A DNA stretch of 10,468 nt from Bacteroidales bacterium (GTDB taxonomy: Bacteria > Bacteroidota > Bacteroidia > Bacteroidales > VadinHA17), in assembly GCA_003518245.1 (NCBI GenBank), contig DOZA01000376.1:1-10468 (forward strand), given 5' to 3'. Below, piece by piece: positions 1 through 7,431 of the stretch. The position numbers were made by a program, and so were the translations under genes. The stretch's first letter is position 1. The number at the start of each line of letters is the position of its first letter. A model generated the notes under the pieces. That model ran no database searches, was not told the DNA's origin, and worked only from the letters and a program-made list of their open reading frames with translations.

Positions 1-477
1 GATGACCCTCATGCTGATAAGCTGGTTACTGACCTGATTAAAAACGCCTGTCCCGAGAGGGTGTATCCTGTTGGGAGGCTCGACAGGGATACGACAGGAT
101 TACTCCTGTTTACAAACGATGGTGAGCTGGCAAAGAAATTAACCCATCCCTCACACAGGAAAAAGAAAATTTACCATGTATACCTTAACAGGCCATTGAC
201 CCGCAATGACATGATAAAACTTACGGAAGGCATAGATATAGGTGAGATGGTCGCGGTGGATACCATTGCATATCCCGATCCCGATGATAAGACACAGGCC
301 GGAGTAGAAATTCATACCGGACAGAACAAGGTGATAAAAAGGCTTTTTGAAGCACTGGGGTACAGGGTAAAAAAGCTCGATAGGGTATATTTTGCAGGAC
401 TGACCAAAAAAAATCTTCCAAGGGGAAAATGGAGACATCTGACAAAAAAAGAGATCAATATTCTGAAAAGAACATAA
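1..477 (+). CDS. rRNA pseudouridine synthase, RsuA/RluB family (5' partial)
   Basis: This is the C-terminal 158 residues of an enzyme that isomerises a specific uridine in ribosomal RNA to pseudouridine. The frame is open to the left edge, so the start, and the N-terminal S4 RNA-binding domain expected in this family, lie outside the window. The catalytic signature GRLDRDTTGLLLFTNDG is at fragment residues 25-41, with the nucleophilic aspartate at residue 28 (codon 82-84). Downstream come the family's HPSH...KIYHVYL segment and, later, GQNKVIKRLFEALGYRVKKLDR, which matches the conserved arginine/leucine region. The GTG at 61 is an internal valine codon, not a start. The exact target (16S or 23S position) cannot be told from this fragment. 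The gene ends 8 bases before the preferred era start, so the two are probably co-transcribed. Confidence 0.93.
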   Translation, partial: DDPHADKLVTDLIKNACPERVYPVGRLDRDTTGLLLFTNDGELAKKLTHPSHRKKKIYHVYLNRPLTRNDMIKLTEGIDIGEMVAVDTIAYPDPDDKTQAGVEIHTGQNKVIKRLFEALGYRVKKLDRVYFAGLTKKNLPRGKWRHLTKKEINILKRT

Positions 478-485
478 CGAATAAT

Positions 486-1361
486 ATGGTTCATAAGTCC
501 GGTTTTGTAAATATCCTGGGTAATCCCAATGTGGGGAAATCAACACTAATGAATGCTCTTGTTGGTGAGAAACTTTCAATTATTACTTCCAAATCACAGA
601 CGACGAGGCACAGAATAATGGGTATAGTTAACGGTGATGATTTCCAGATAGTTTATTCAGACACTCCCGGTATAATAAAACCTGCCTATAAGCTCCAGGA
701 GTCAATGATGCAGTCAGTTCATACAGCAATTATTGATGCTGACCTGATATTATATGTAACCGATATTAAAGAAAAAATAGATAAGAACAGGGAAACACTT
801 GACAGGGTGATAAAGTCTGATGTCCCTGTTATACTTATAATAAATAAAATTGATCTTGGGGACCAGGAAACACTTGACAGGTTTTTTGAAAAATGGAAAG
901 AAATTATGCCGGAGGCCATTATTGCACCCATCTCGGCAAAGGAAAGGTTCAATACTAACAACCTTCTTGATATCATCCTTAATAATTTGCCTGAAGGTCC
1001 GGCATATTTCCCTAAAGACCAGCTTACCGACAGGTATGAACGATTCTTTGTTACAGAAATAATACGGGAAAAAATACTGAATAATTATAAAAAGGAGATA
1101 CCTTATTCTGTTGAAATCGAGATTGAAAGCTATAAAGAACAAAATAAAATTGTAAACATCAGGGCACTGATACATGTTACAAGAGAGAGCCAGAAAGGTA
1201 TTATCATCGGACACCAGGGTAAAATGCTTAAGAAAACAGGTACTGAAGCAAGAAAGGATATAGAAGAATTCATAGGTAAAAAAGTGTATCTTGAGATTTA
1301 CGTAAAAGTCACCAGAGACTGGAGGGATAAGCCTGGAACGTTAAAGAAGTTTGGTTATTGA
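486..1361 (+). CDS. era: GTPase Era
   Basis: Era is an essential GTPase that binds the 3' end of 16S rRNA during small-subunit maturation. All G motifs are present in the 291-residue protein: G1 GNPNVGKS at 12-19, the G2 threonine in QTTRH near 39, G3 DTPG at 59-62, G4 NKID at 120-123 and G5 SAK at 150-152. The C-terminal KH domain carries the RNA-gripping GHQG loop at 242-245 and ends with the usual YVKVTRDWR segment. The length is normal for the family. The frame is open back to an ATG at 429, which would add 19 polar residues and overlap the pseudouridine synthase by 49 bases. The ATG at 486 is preferred because it puts the P-loop at the usual distance from the N-terminus and leaves an 8-base gap. 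The der gene follows 10 bases after the stop. Confidence 0.97.
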   Translation: MVHKSGFVNILGNPNVGKSTLMNALVGEKLSIITSKSQTTRHRIMGIVNGDDFQIVYSDTPGIIKPAYKLQESMMQSVHTAIIDADLILYVTDIKEKIDKNRETLDRVIKSDVPVILIINKIDLGDQETLDRFFEKWKEIMPEAIIAPISAKERFNTNNLLDIILNNLPEGPAYFPKDQLTDRYERFFVTEIIREKILNNYKKEIPYSVEIEIESYKEQNKIVNIRALIHVTRESQKGIIIGHQGKMLKKTGTEARKDIEEFIGKKVYLEIYVKVTRDWRDKPGTLKKFGY

Positions 1362-1371
1362 AATCATCATT

Positions 1372-2676
1372 ATGAGCAGTATAGTAGCAATAGTTGGAAG
1401 ACCAAATGTTGGCAAGTCAACATTGTTTAACAGGCTCACCGAGTCGAGGGAAGCAATAGTTGATGAAGTAAGTGGTGTCACACGCGACAGGCACTATGGC
1501 AAGGTGAACTGGAACGGCCAGATATTCTCAATCATTGACACAGGTGGTTATGTTAATAATTCAGATGATATTTTTGAGAGTGAAATAAACAGGCAGGTCG
1601 AGATAGCAATAGAAGAAGCTGCAATTATCATTTTTATGGTTGATGTAATAACAGGCTTAACTGACCTTGACATGTCAGTTGCCAATATGCTGAGGCGTTC
1701 AGGTAAGGATGTGTTAGCGGTGGTTAATAAGGTTGATAATAATAAACTCCTTCTTGATGCAGCCGAGTTCTATAAGCTGGGGCTCGGTGATTATTTTACC
1801 ATATCATCCACCAACGGGTCAGGGACAGGTGATCTTCTGGATAAAATTGTAAACAGTCTCCCGCAAAAAAAAGAAGAGGATGAGCAATCACTGCCAAGGA
1901 TAGCAGTTGTGGGAAGACCCAATGTGGGAAAATCATCATTACTTAATACCCTTACAGGTGAAAACAGGAATATAGTAACACCTGTAGCCGGTACAACAAG
2001 GGATTCAGTATTTATCAGGTATAAGAAATTTGAACAGGATTTTCTACTGGTTGATACAGCCGGTTTGAGGAAAAGATCAAAGGTAAATGAGAATATTGAA
2101 TTCTATTCAACACTAAGGGCTGTCAGAGCTATAGAAAATTCTGATGTCTGCCTTCTAATGATTGATGCTAACAAAGGTATCGAATCACAGGACCTGAACA
2201 TAATGAGTATTATTTTATCAAATAATAAAGGACTTGTCCTTCTGGTTAATAAATGGGATATAGCTAAAAAAGATTCTAACTCGGCCAGGAATATTGAGTT
2301 AACAATAAAGAACAAGACCTCACCATTTACTGATTATCCTGTACTTTTTATCTCAGCCATTGAAAAACAGAGGATTCACAAGGTGATCAATGAAGCTATG
2401 AGGGTTTATGATAACAGGACCAGGAAAATATCAACCTCAGCTTTAAATTCTTACTTTCATCCTATTATTGAGAATAATCCACCTCCCGCTACCAAGGGCA
2501 AATTTATAAGGATAAAATATATTAGCCAGCTTCCTACTTTCTATCCTTCATTCGCCTTTTTTTGCAATCACCCACAGTATATAAAGGAACCATATAAAAG
2601 ATTCCTGGAAAACCGACTGAGGGAAAAATTCGATTTTACAGGAACACCCCTTCGAATATTTTTCAGAAAAAAATAG
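1372..2676 (+). CDS. der: ribosome biogenesis GTPase Der (EngA)
   Basis: Der has two G domains in tandem and acts in late 50S subunit assembly. In this 434-residue protein the first G domain has GRPNVGKS at 9-16, GVTRD near 35-39, DTGG at 56-59 and NKVD at 119-122. The second has GRPNVGKS at 181-188, GTTRD near 207-211, DTAG at 228-231 and NKWD at 293-296. The C-terminal KH-like domain (about 350-434) ends in [12 protein letters not shown], the usual Der tail. All nucleotide-binding residues look intact and the length is typical. A longer reading from TTG at 1351 is possible in this frame but would run into era; the ATG at 1372 gives the canonical [16 protein letters not shown] start. It lies 10 bases after era, most likely in the same transcript. 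Confidence 0.98.
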   Translation: MSSIVAIVGRPNVGKSTLFNRLTESREAIVDEVSGVTRDRHYGKVNWNGQIFSIIDTGGYVNNSDDIFESEINRQVEIAIEEAAIIIFMVDVITGLTDLDMSVANMLRRSGKDVLAVVNKVDNNKLLLDAAEFYKLGLGDYFTISSTNGSGTGDLLDKIVNSLPQKKEEDEQSLPRIAVVGRPNVGKSSLLNTLTGENRNIVTPVAGTTRDSVFIRYKKFEQDFLLVDTAGLRKRSKVNENIEFYSTLRAVRAIENSDVCLLMIDANKGIESQDLNIMSIILSNNKGLVLLVNKWDIAKKDSNSARNIELTIKNKTSPFTDYPVLFISAIEKQRIHKVINEAMRVYDNRTRKISTSALNSYFHPIIENNPPPATKGKFIRIKYISQLPTFYPSFAFFCNHPQYIKEPYKRFLENRLREKFDFTGTPLRIFFRKK

Positions 2677-2711
2677 CTATTTTGGTGTAATTTTTGATGA
2701 CTGTGTTTAAT

Positions 2712-3236
2712 ATGAAAAGTATAACACCGGTAATATTTACAATACTTGTGTCTCTGCCCTTTTTCAGTGGTTGTGAGAAGATCCGGCAGCTGCCACCCGA
2801 GCCAGTTATCGAATTCAGGCAATTCACCATGTATGATACTGTTGATATACTTGGTAACCCTGCCAAGGCTGGTATACTAAAGTTCTATTTTGAAGACGGA
2901 GACGGAGACCTGGGACTTAAGGAGCCTGGAGAAGGAGAGACTGACACCACCAACCTGTTTTTTACTCTTTACACCAAGGAAGATGGTATATTTACTCAAG
3001 TTGACGAATCTGACCCCAACGAACCCTCAGACTACAGGATACCATATATGGATCGGGAAGGACAGAACAAGATATTACAGGGAACAATAGAAATTACATT
3101 CTTATATTTCTTTTATGATATTACAGATACTATTAAATATGATTTTTTTGCGAGGGACAGGGCCGGAAATGAAAGTAATATTGATTCCACCTGTGAAATT
3201 CCTTTCAGTCTTAACGGGATATGTGTAAATGAATAA
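2712..3236 (+). CDS. uncharacterised lipoprotein with acidic DGDGDLG loop
   Basis: This is a 174-residue predicted lipoprotein of unknown function. The N-terminus (from ATG 2712) is a short lysine-bearing signal with a hydrophobic run and a lipobox ending FSGC at 18-21, so Cys21 would be lipidated after signal peptidase II cleavage. In-frame TTG 2694 and ATG 2697 would add 5-6 residues ahead of the signal; 2712 gives the cleaner signal peptide. A striking acidic segment, EDGDGDLGL at 61-69, resembles a calcium-binding loop. The rest is rich in beta-forming residues, with a predicted strand-rich end (YDFFARDRAGNESN at 143-156) suggesting an Ig-like fold. From memory, small Bacteroidota lipoproteins with a DGDGD-I/L-G motif and a D-R-A-x-N-x-S end are common, but I know of no assigned role. 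It follows der by 35 bases and may share its transcript. Confidence 0.82.
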   Translation: MKSITPVIFTILVSLPFFSGCEKIRQLPPEPVIEFRQFTMYDTVDILGNPAKAGILKFYFEDGDGDLGLKEPGEGETDTTNLFFTLYTKEDGIFTQVDESDPNEPSDYRIPYMDREGQNKILQGTIEITFLYFFYDITDTIKYDFFARDRAGNESNIDSTCEIPFSLNGICVNE

Positions 3237-3247
3237 ACGAGTATAAT
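3237..3247. other. 11-base convergent gene junction
   Basis: The TAA of the lipoprotein gene (plus strand) and the TAA of the sensor phosphatase gene (minus strand) are separated by only 11 AT-rich bases. No inverted repeat or T-run typical of an intrinsic terminator is visible here, so termination of either transcript must occur inside the opposing coding region or by a factor-dependent route. This is inference from spacing alone. Confidence 0.7.
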
Positions 3248-6200
3248 TTATACCTTAAATCCCATCATCAGGACATCATCAACCTGTTCATTATCTCCTT
3301 TCCAGCTATCAAAATAATCACTTATCTTCTTATACTGTTTATCCATGTCCAGGTCCTTAATATTTTCTATCAGTTTTTTCAGTCTTACAATTTTAAGTTT
3401 TTTACCATCTACACCCCCAAATTGATCGGGGTAACCATCTGAAAAGATATAAACGATATCATTCCCCTTCAGGTAATACTCCTGGTCATCAAAATATTTT
3501 TCCTCCATAAATTCCCCACCTACTGAATTTTTATTCCCTCTTATATAATACAGCTCACCGTCCATCACAAGAATGACCGGACGAAGAGCAGAAGCAAACC
3601 TTAGTAGTCTTGTTTTGGGATTATATTCGCAGACCACCATATCCATACCATCATTTGAGGTATCATCACCTGTTTGATTTAGTGTTGTGGTGATTTCATT
3701 ATCTAAAGCACGCAATATGCCTGATGGTCTGGTTATCTCTTTCCTGTTGACTATTTCCTGCAACAATGCTGATCCTATCATTGACATGAAAGCCCCGGGT
3801 ACACCATGGCCTGTTGAGTCAGCACAAGCAATCATAATTTTATCATCACTTATAGTATCAAACCAGTAAAAATCACCACTTACTATATCCCTTGGGCGAT
3901 AAAATACAAATGAACCATTGAAGTTTTCATTCAGTTTTTTTACCGGAGGAAGGAGGCTGGCCTGTATTCTCTGGGCGTAATTTATACTATCCGTTATCCC
4001 CCTGTTTTGGTATTCAATCTCTTCTTTTTGAGCTATTACCTCCCTGGTACGTTCAGCCAGCTCTTTTTCAAGCAACTTCCTGGCCCTCTCCTGTGCCCTC
4101 TCCCTTATCTTAATAATAACTATCACAATAATAACCAGTATAATAATTGATGAAGAAATAAACCATAAAGATTCCCAGAACGGCTTTTTGATATTTATCT
4201 CAAAGCTCTTAATCTGGTTATCAGTCACTCCATCATAACTGTATGAAAGGATATTAAACCGGTAACTACCACTGTTGAGCCTGTATGATACCTGTCTTGA
4301 ATAAGTAGCGTCTGACCACTTGGTATCATAGTTTTCCATGCTATAGCTGTAATAGACCTTTTCAGGGTCTGCATAATTTAGTCCAACAAAATCAATCTCA
4401 AAAATATACCGTGAGCTATAAGGGAGGTTATATTCATCCTGTAGGGGCACTATATTATCATTTATTTTAATTGAAAGAATATTAGTCCTTGACGGATTCA
4501 AATTTGATATATCCATATCAGGATCATAGATCATAAATCCTTCACTTGTTCCCATCAGTATATAACCTTCAGAGGTTTCATATAAGGCATTCTCATTACA
4601 ATGTGCTCCTGATACGAAAATATCATCGAATGTTTTTAATACATTTTTTTCCTGTTTATATAAAGAGAATCCTTTTTGGTGTCCAATCCATATATTATTT
4701 CTACTATCGCACAGCAAGCTGTAACAGTTATCCGAATACAATCCATTGCGGAATGTAGTATTCCATAATGAATCCTTCTCAAAACAAAATAGCCCTGATT
4801 CCCTGGTAGCGCCCCATATCTTTCCATGATTATCAATATCAAAAGACTGGAATATATTCTTTGCTCCCCCGTATATAATTGCTTTTCCTGTAATAACTCC
4901 ATTCTGAGGGTCAATCATAACCAACCTGTTACTTTCTGTTGCAACAATAATTTTACCATCATTCCCCGGTACAAGCTGGTTAATATAATTATGAGGCAGT
5001 TTTTCAGATGTGGTAAAATGCCTTCTACCCCCTGTCTTTTTATTAATACTAATCACTCCGCCTCTGGTACCCAGCCAGATATAGCCGGCCTCTTCAATTA
5101 TATCGGTGATATAATTCTCTATGTTATTGTCTGACCTGTACAGAAGTTCTGTCCTGCCCTGCCTGGTACGTTTATACACTCCCTTTTCTTCTGTACCTAT
5201 AAGGATCGATCCATCATCGCCGAGATAAAAATCGGTTATTCTTTCCAAATTCATTGAAGCTGCCAGGTCAGTATAGCTTTTGATTTTTTCAGTGGCAAGA
5301 TCAAAAAGATAGTATCCCGATACAGTTCCCGCAAAAACATACCCCTGATATTCACCAACATATATAATATTATTCTCTCTCTTCCCATTTCCCGGCCTGA
5401 AAAATTTATATGCATCAGTACTTTGTACGGAAACGCCATTCCCGAAATGTCCTATCCATATATTCCCCCAGTAATCTTCATAACATGTCTTTATATCGTT
5501 TCCGGTTAGTCCTGAATTAACATTCAGCTCCTCGTATGATAATACTTTAGCTGTGGTACTGTCAGTCTGTGTTTTGATCAACCCATTCCCGTATGTCGAT
5601 ATCCACAATATCCCTTGCATATCCATCATTAATGACTGCACTCTTGACCTTGTGAACAATTCCTCCTCCCCAATCCTCGCAAGCACTATTTCATCATCTT
5701 TAAAGTCGGCCACATACAAACCATTATCCTCGGTAGCAATAAAATACAGGTCAGGGTTAGCGCTTTTTTTAATATCCTGCACCTTATAATAGACCAGCTC
5801 ACCTGATTCAGCAATAACTGTAAGCACCTTATTGTCAAGCTTACATAATGACAGGCCGTTTTGTGTACCCAGGACAATTTTATTATCTCCCGTAAATTCT
5901 GCGCAATAAAGGAAATCCTCAATAGGATTTTGTATTTCAAAAGCTGATTCAGGGTTTTGAGGATCAAAAGCAAATATTCCTTTACTCTGGGTAATAATAT
6001 ATATTATTGAATCACTGCTCTCAATAATATCATTTATTCTTACAGCATCAATACCCAGGATCTGTTTGAGATTTCTGCCTTCAGTAAAATGCATGGTGCC
6101 ATCATTAAAGCCGAAGTAAATTATTCCGCTGCCTGTTTCGTAGGACGAAACAGGGAAGTGAGTTTCCAGTGTATCCGACACATAAGTCATATGGTACTCA

Positions 6201-6406
6201 AAACCATCATAATAACAAAGGCCTTTATCGGTCCCCAGCCATATAAAACCATCATGATCCTGGTTGATCGTATAGATAAACCGCCCAGGGAGGCCTTCAT
6301 TTACACTGTAATTTTTAAACTGGTATTTCTGTGAAAAGGACAACAACGAATTTATCGATAACAAAATAAATATTATCGGATATTTAAACACGAGCTTCCT
6401 AACCAT
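3248..6406 (-). CDS. transmembrane sensor phosphatase: 14-blade Reg_prop, Y_Y_Y domain, SpoIIE/PP2C domain
   Basis: This 1052-residue protein has a signal peptide (1-25, ending SFSQ) and about 14 propeller blade motifs of the type G-x-I-W-L-G-T-x-x-G-L between about 40 and 640. The count fits two seven-bladed propellers. A Y_Y_Y domain follows at about 660-738, then one transmembrane helix at about 747-767, a charged coiled coil at 768-803, and a C-terminal SpoIIE-type PP2C serine phosphatase domain at about 815-1052. The propellers should be periplasmic and the phosphatase cytoplasmic. Metal-binding aspartates look intact: D845 in SGDFYW, D863 in ADSTGHGVPG, D990 in FSDGYPD and D1043/D1044 near the end. 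The layout matches Bacteroidota hybrid two-component sensors, with the histidine kinase replaced by a phosphatase. Such domains usually act on an anti-anti-sigma (STAS) protein, but none is encoded here. It starts 7 bases after the preceding gene's stop. Confidence 0.93.
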   Translation of the reverse strand: MVRKLVFKYPIIFILLSINSLLSFSQKYQFKNYSVNEGLPGRFIYTINQDHDGFIWLGTDKGLCYYDGFEYHMTYVSDTLETHFPVSSYETGSGIIYFGFNDGTMHFTEGRNLKQILGIDAVRINDIIESSDSIIYIITQSKGIFAFDPQNPESAFEIQNPIEDFLYCAEFTGDNKIVLGTQNGLSLCKLDNKVLTVIAESGELVYYKVQDIKKSANPDLYFIATEDNGLYVADFKDDEIVLARIGEEELFTRSRVQSLMMDMQGILWISTYGNGLIKTQTDSTTAKVLSYEELNVNSGLTGNDIKTCYEDYWGNIWIGHFGNGVSVQSTDAYKFFRPGNGKRENNIIYVGEYQGYVFAGTVSGYYLFDLATEKIKSYTDLAASMNLERITDFYLGDDGSILIGTEEKGVYKRTRQGRTELLYRSDNNIENYITDIIEEAGYIWLGTRGGVISINKKTGGRRHFTTSEKLPHNYINQLVPGNDGKIIVATESNRLVMIDPQNGVITGKAIIYGGAKNIFQSFDIDNHGKIWGATRESGLFCFEKDSLWNTTFRNGLYSDNCYSLLCDSRNNIWIGHQKGFSLYKQEKNVLKTFDDIFVSGAHCNENALYETSEGYILMGTSEGFMIYDPDMDISNLNPSRTNILSIKINDNIVPLQDEYNLPYSSRYIFEIDFVGLNYADPEKVYYSYSMENYDTKWSDATYSRQVSYRLNSGSYRFNILSYSYDGVTDNQIKSFEINIKKPFWESLWFISSSIIILVIIVIVIIKIRERAQERARKLLEKELAERTREVIAQKEEIEYQNRGITDSINYAQRIQASLLPPVKKLNENFNGSFVFYRPRDIVSGDFYWFDTISDDKIMIACADSTGHGVPGAFMSMIGSALLQEIVNRKEITRPSGILRALDNEITTTLNQTGDDTSNDGMDMVVCEYNPKTRLLRFASALRPVILVMDGELYYIRGNKNSVGGEFMEEKYFDDQEYYLKGNDIVYIFSDGYPDQFGGVDGKKLKIVRLKKLIENIKDLDMDKQYKKISDYFDSWKGDNEQVDDVLMMGFKV

Positions 6407-6413
6407 CAGACTG

Positions 6414-7400
6414 CTATTTATTTATTTTTTTTCCTTCCAGCTGGGCTTTAAATACCGGCACACCTCCAATTGGTACAGTAAAAAACTCAAGATATTCACC
6501 ATACTGGTTTTCGACTGATATTACCACATTATTATTTTTCACCAGGAATTCCCTTTTCTTAATAAATTGAAAATCAAGTGATGAATTTATTTCTTCCTGC
6601 TCTATTTTTATCTTGCTCTCTGCCCATTCGTCCTCAAACGATGTGGTTGCAAGCAGTCCCCGTCGTACTCTCGATACAACTCTTATATATCCATCATCAT
6701 CCCAGTCAAAATTTACCTGTTTAACAAATATGGTAGCTGTGTCAATATAAGGGTATATATGTGATATATTATCAGTTTTGTTCCACATCCTGAAACAATA
6801 TTCGTATGTAAACGCATTACCGTTCTCAATCGGCCTGTTTTCGTTGGCCAGGGTACTTAGATAGTACCTGTACAGGTTCCCATCATCGCCCGATATTCCC
6901 TCACATATTAATTTAAATATATATCCTTCAAATGTTTCCACCCGTTCGCCTTCAGTGGGATTAAATGGGCCAAAGGTATACCAGTCATCATCGTACCTGT
7001 CATCATTACCAAATACCTTTGAAGCGAGCAGTGTACCACTCCTGTAATTACCACTGGGTTGAATACCCCTTGCATCATCATCACTCCATGACCCTTCACC
7101 TCCATAAACAGAGTAATTCATCTTTGTATCCCAGACACCATTTATTTCATCCACATCACCACCTATATCAGGATCATACACCCTGATATAAAAAGGTTCT
7201 GAATATGTTAATGGTATTTTAAAAAAGAAAGTCTGGGAAAAATCATCATCACCCCATGATGTTTCTCCATGACCTCCGAATGTCATCAAGTAAGGTATAT
7301 TTTCGTCGTTTGCAGGTACAGGTTGTGCCTGTATAATACCTGTGACTAAAAACAGGGAAGTTAAGAATATTAAATAATATGTTTTTTTTCCATCCCTCAT
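6414..7400 (-). CDS. uncharacterised secreted protein with repeated SW-x-DDD motifs
   Basis: I do not recognise a named family with certainty. From the ATG at 7398-7400 the 328-residue product has a clear signal peptide (MRDGKKTYY, then a hydrophobic stretch, ending IIQAQ near residue 26) and no other membrane segment. An upstream in-frame ATG at 7448 would overlap the previous gene by 17 bases and place 16 non-hydrophobic residues before the signal, so 7400 is preferred. The protein is rich in Asp, Gly and aromatic residues. GGHGETSWGDDD at 42-53 and GGEGSWSDDDARG at 100-112 look like copies of one motif; further acid clusters are GNDDRYDDDW at 131-140 and FDWDDDG at 231-237. RVYDPDIGGDVDE at 73-85 also resembles a metal-binding loop. 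No C-terminal T9SS sorting domain is evident, so the product is probably periplasmic or envelope-associated. It sits between the PD40-PKD gene (31 bases upstream) and the sensor phosphatase. Confidence 0.85.
   Translation of the reverse strand: MRDGKKTYYLIFLTSLFLVTGIIQAQPVPANDENIPYLMTFGGHGETSWGDDDFSQTFFFKIPLTYSEPFYIRVYDPDIGGDVDEINGVWDTKMNYSVYGGEGSWSDDDARGIQPSGNYRSGTLLASKVFGNDDRYDDDWYTFGPFNPTEGERVETFEGYIFKLICEGISGDDGNLYRYYLSTLANENRPIENGNAFTYEYCFRMWNKTDNISHIYPYIDTATIFVKQVNFDWDDDGYIRVVSRVRRGLLATTSFEDEWAESKIKIEQEEINSSLDFQFIKKREFLVKNNNVVISVENQYGEYLEFFTVPIGGVPVFKAQLEGKKINK
7074..7277 (-). repeat. internal protein motif repeat GG-x-G-(x2)-SW-x-DDD
   Basis: Two copies lie within the uncharacterised secreted protein, at 7242-7277 (GGHGETSWGDDD) and 7074-7103 (GGEGSWSDDD). 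They share GG, an H/E, G, SW and DDD, with a two-residue insertion in the first copy, and are 58 residues apart. They are seen at protein level only; the DNA is not conserved enough to be a recent duplication. Clustered aspartates and glycines suggest a metal-binding turn, which is inference. Confidence 0.55.
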
Positions 7401-7431
7401 ACTCTGTACAAAAATAGCATAATTAGTTAAA

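Noticed and set aside
429..485. Nineteen-residue N-terminal extension of Era starting inside the pseudouridine synthase gene
   Set aside because: The stretch is polar, lies in the overlap with the upstream gene, and would move the P-loop unusually far from the N-terminus. The ATG at 486 gives a normal Era.
151..579. Open minus-strand frame of 142 codons opposite the pseudouridine synthase and era
   Set aside because: It is a shadow of two well-supported genes, has no recognisable domain, and is rich in Cys, Tyr and Phe as expected from antisense reading.
791..881. Exact 16-base direct repeat (ggaaacacttgacagg at 791-806 and 866-881)
   Set aside because: Both copies lie inside era and encode the same ETLDR residues in helices of the G domain. 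There is no array, no mobile element and no regulatory position, so it is probably chance or local codon similarity.
750..1214. Open minus-strand frame of 154 codons opposite era
   Set aside because: It lies entirely antisense to a conserved essential gene and its composition (Phe/Ile/Tyr-rich) is that of a reverse reading of Lys/Asn/Ile-rich coding DNA.
2677..2711. Possible Bacteroidota-type promoter (TA-rich, TTTG-ending -7 element) between der and the lipoprotein gene
   Set aside because: The candidate taatttttg has the wrong spacing for TAnnTTTG, no convincing -33 element is found, and the leader would be only a few bases long. Read-through from der is simpler.
6965..7186. Histidine-rich plus-strand frame of 73 codons resembling a metal-binding peptide
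   Set aside because: The histidines arise from reading the Asp (GAT) and Trp-Asp clusters of the minus-strand secreted protein in antisense. There is no independent start signal or context.
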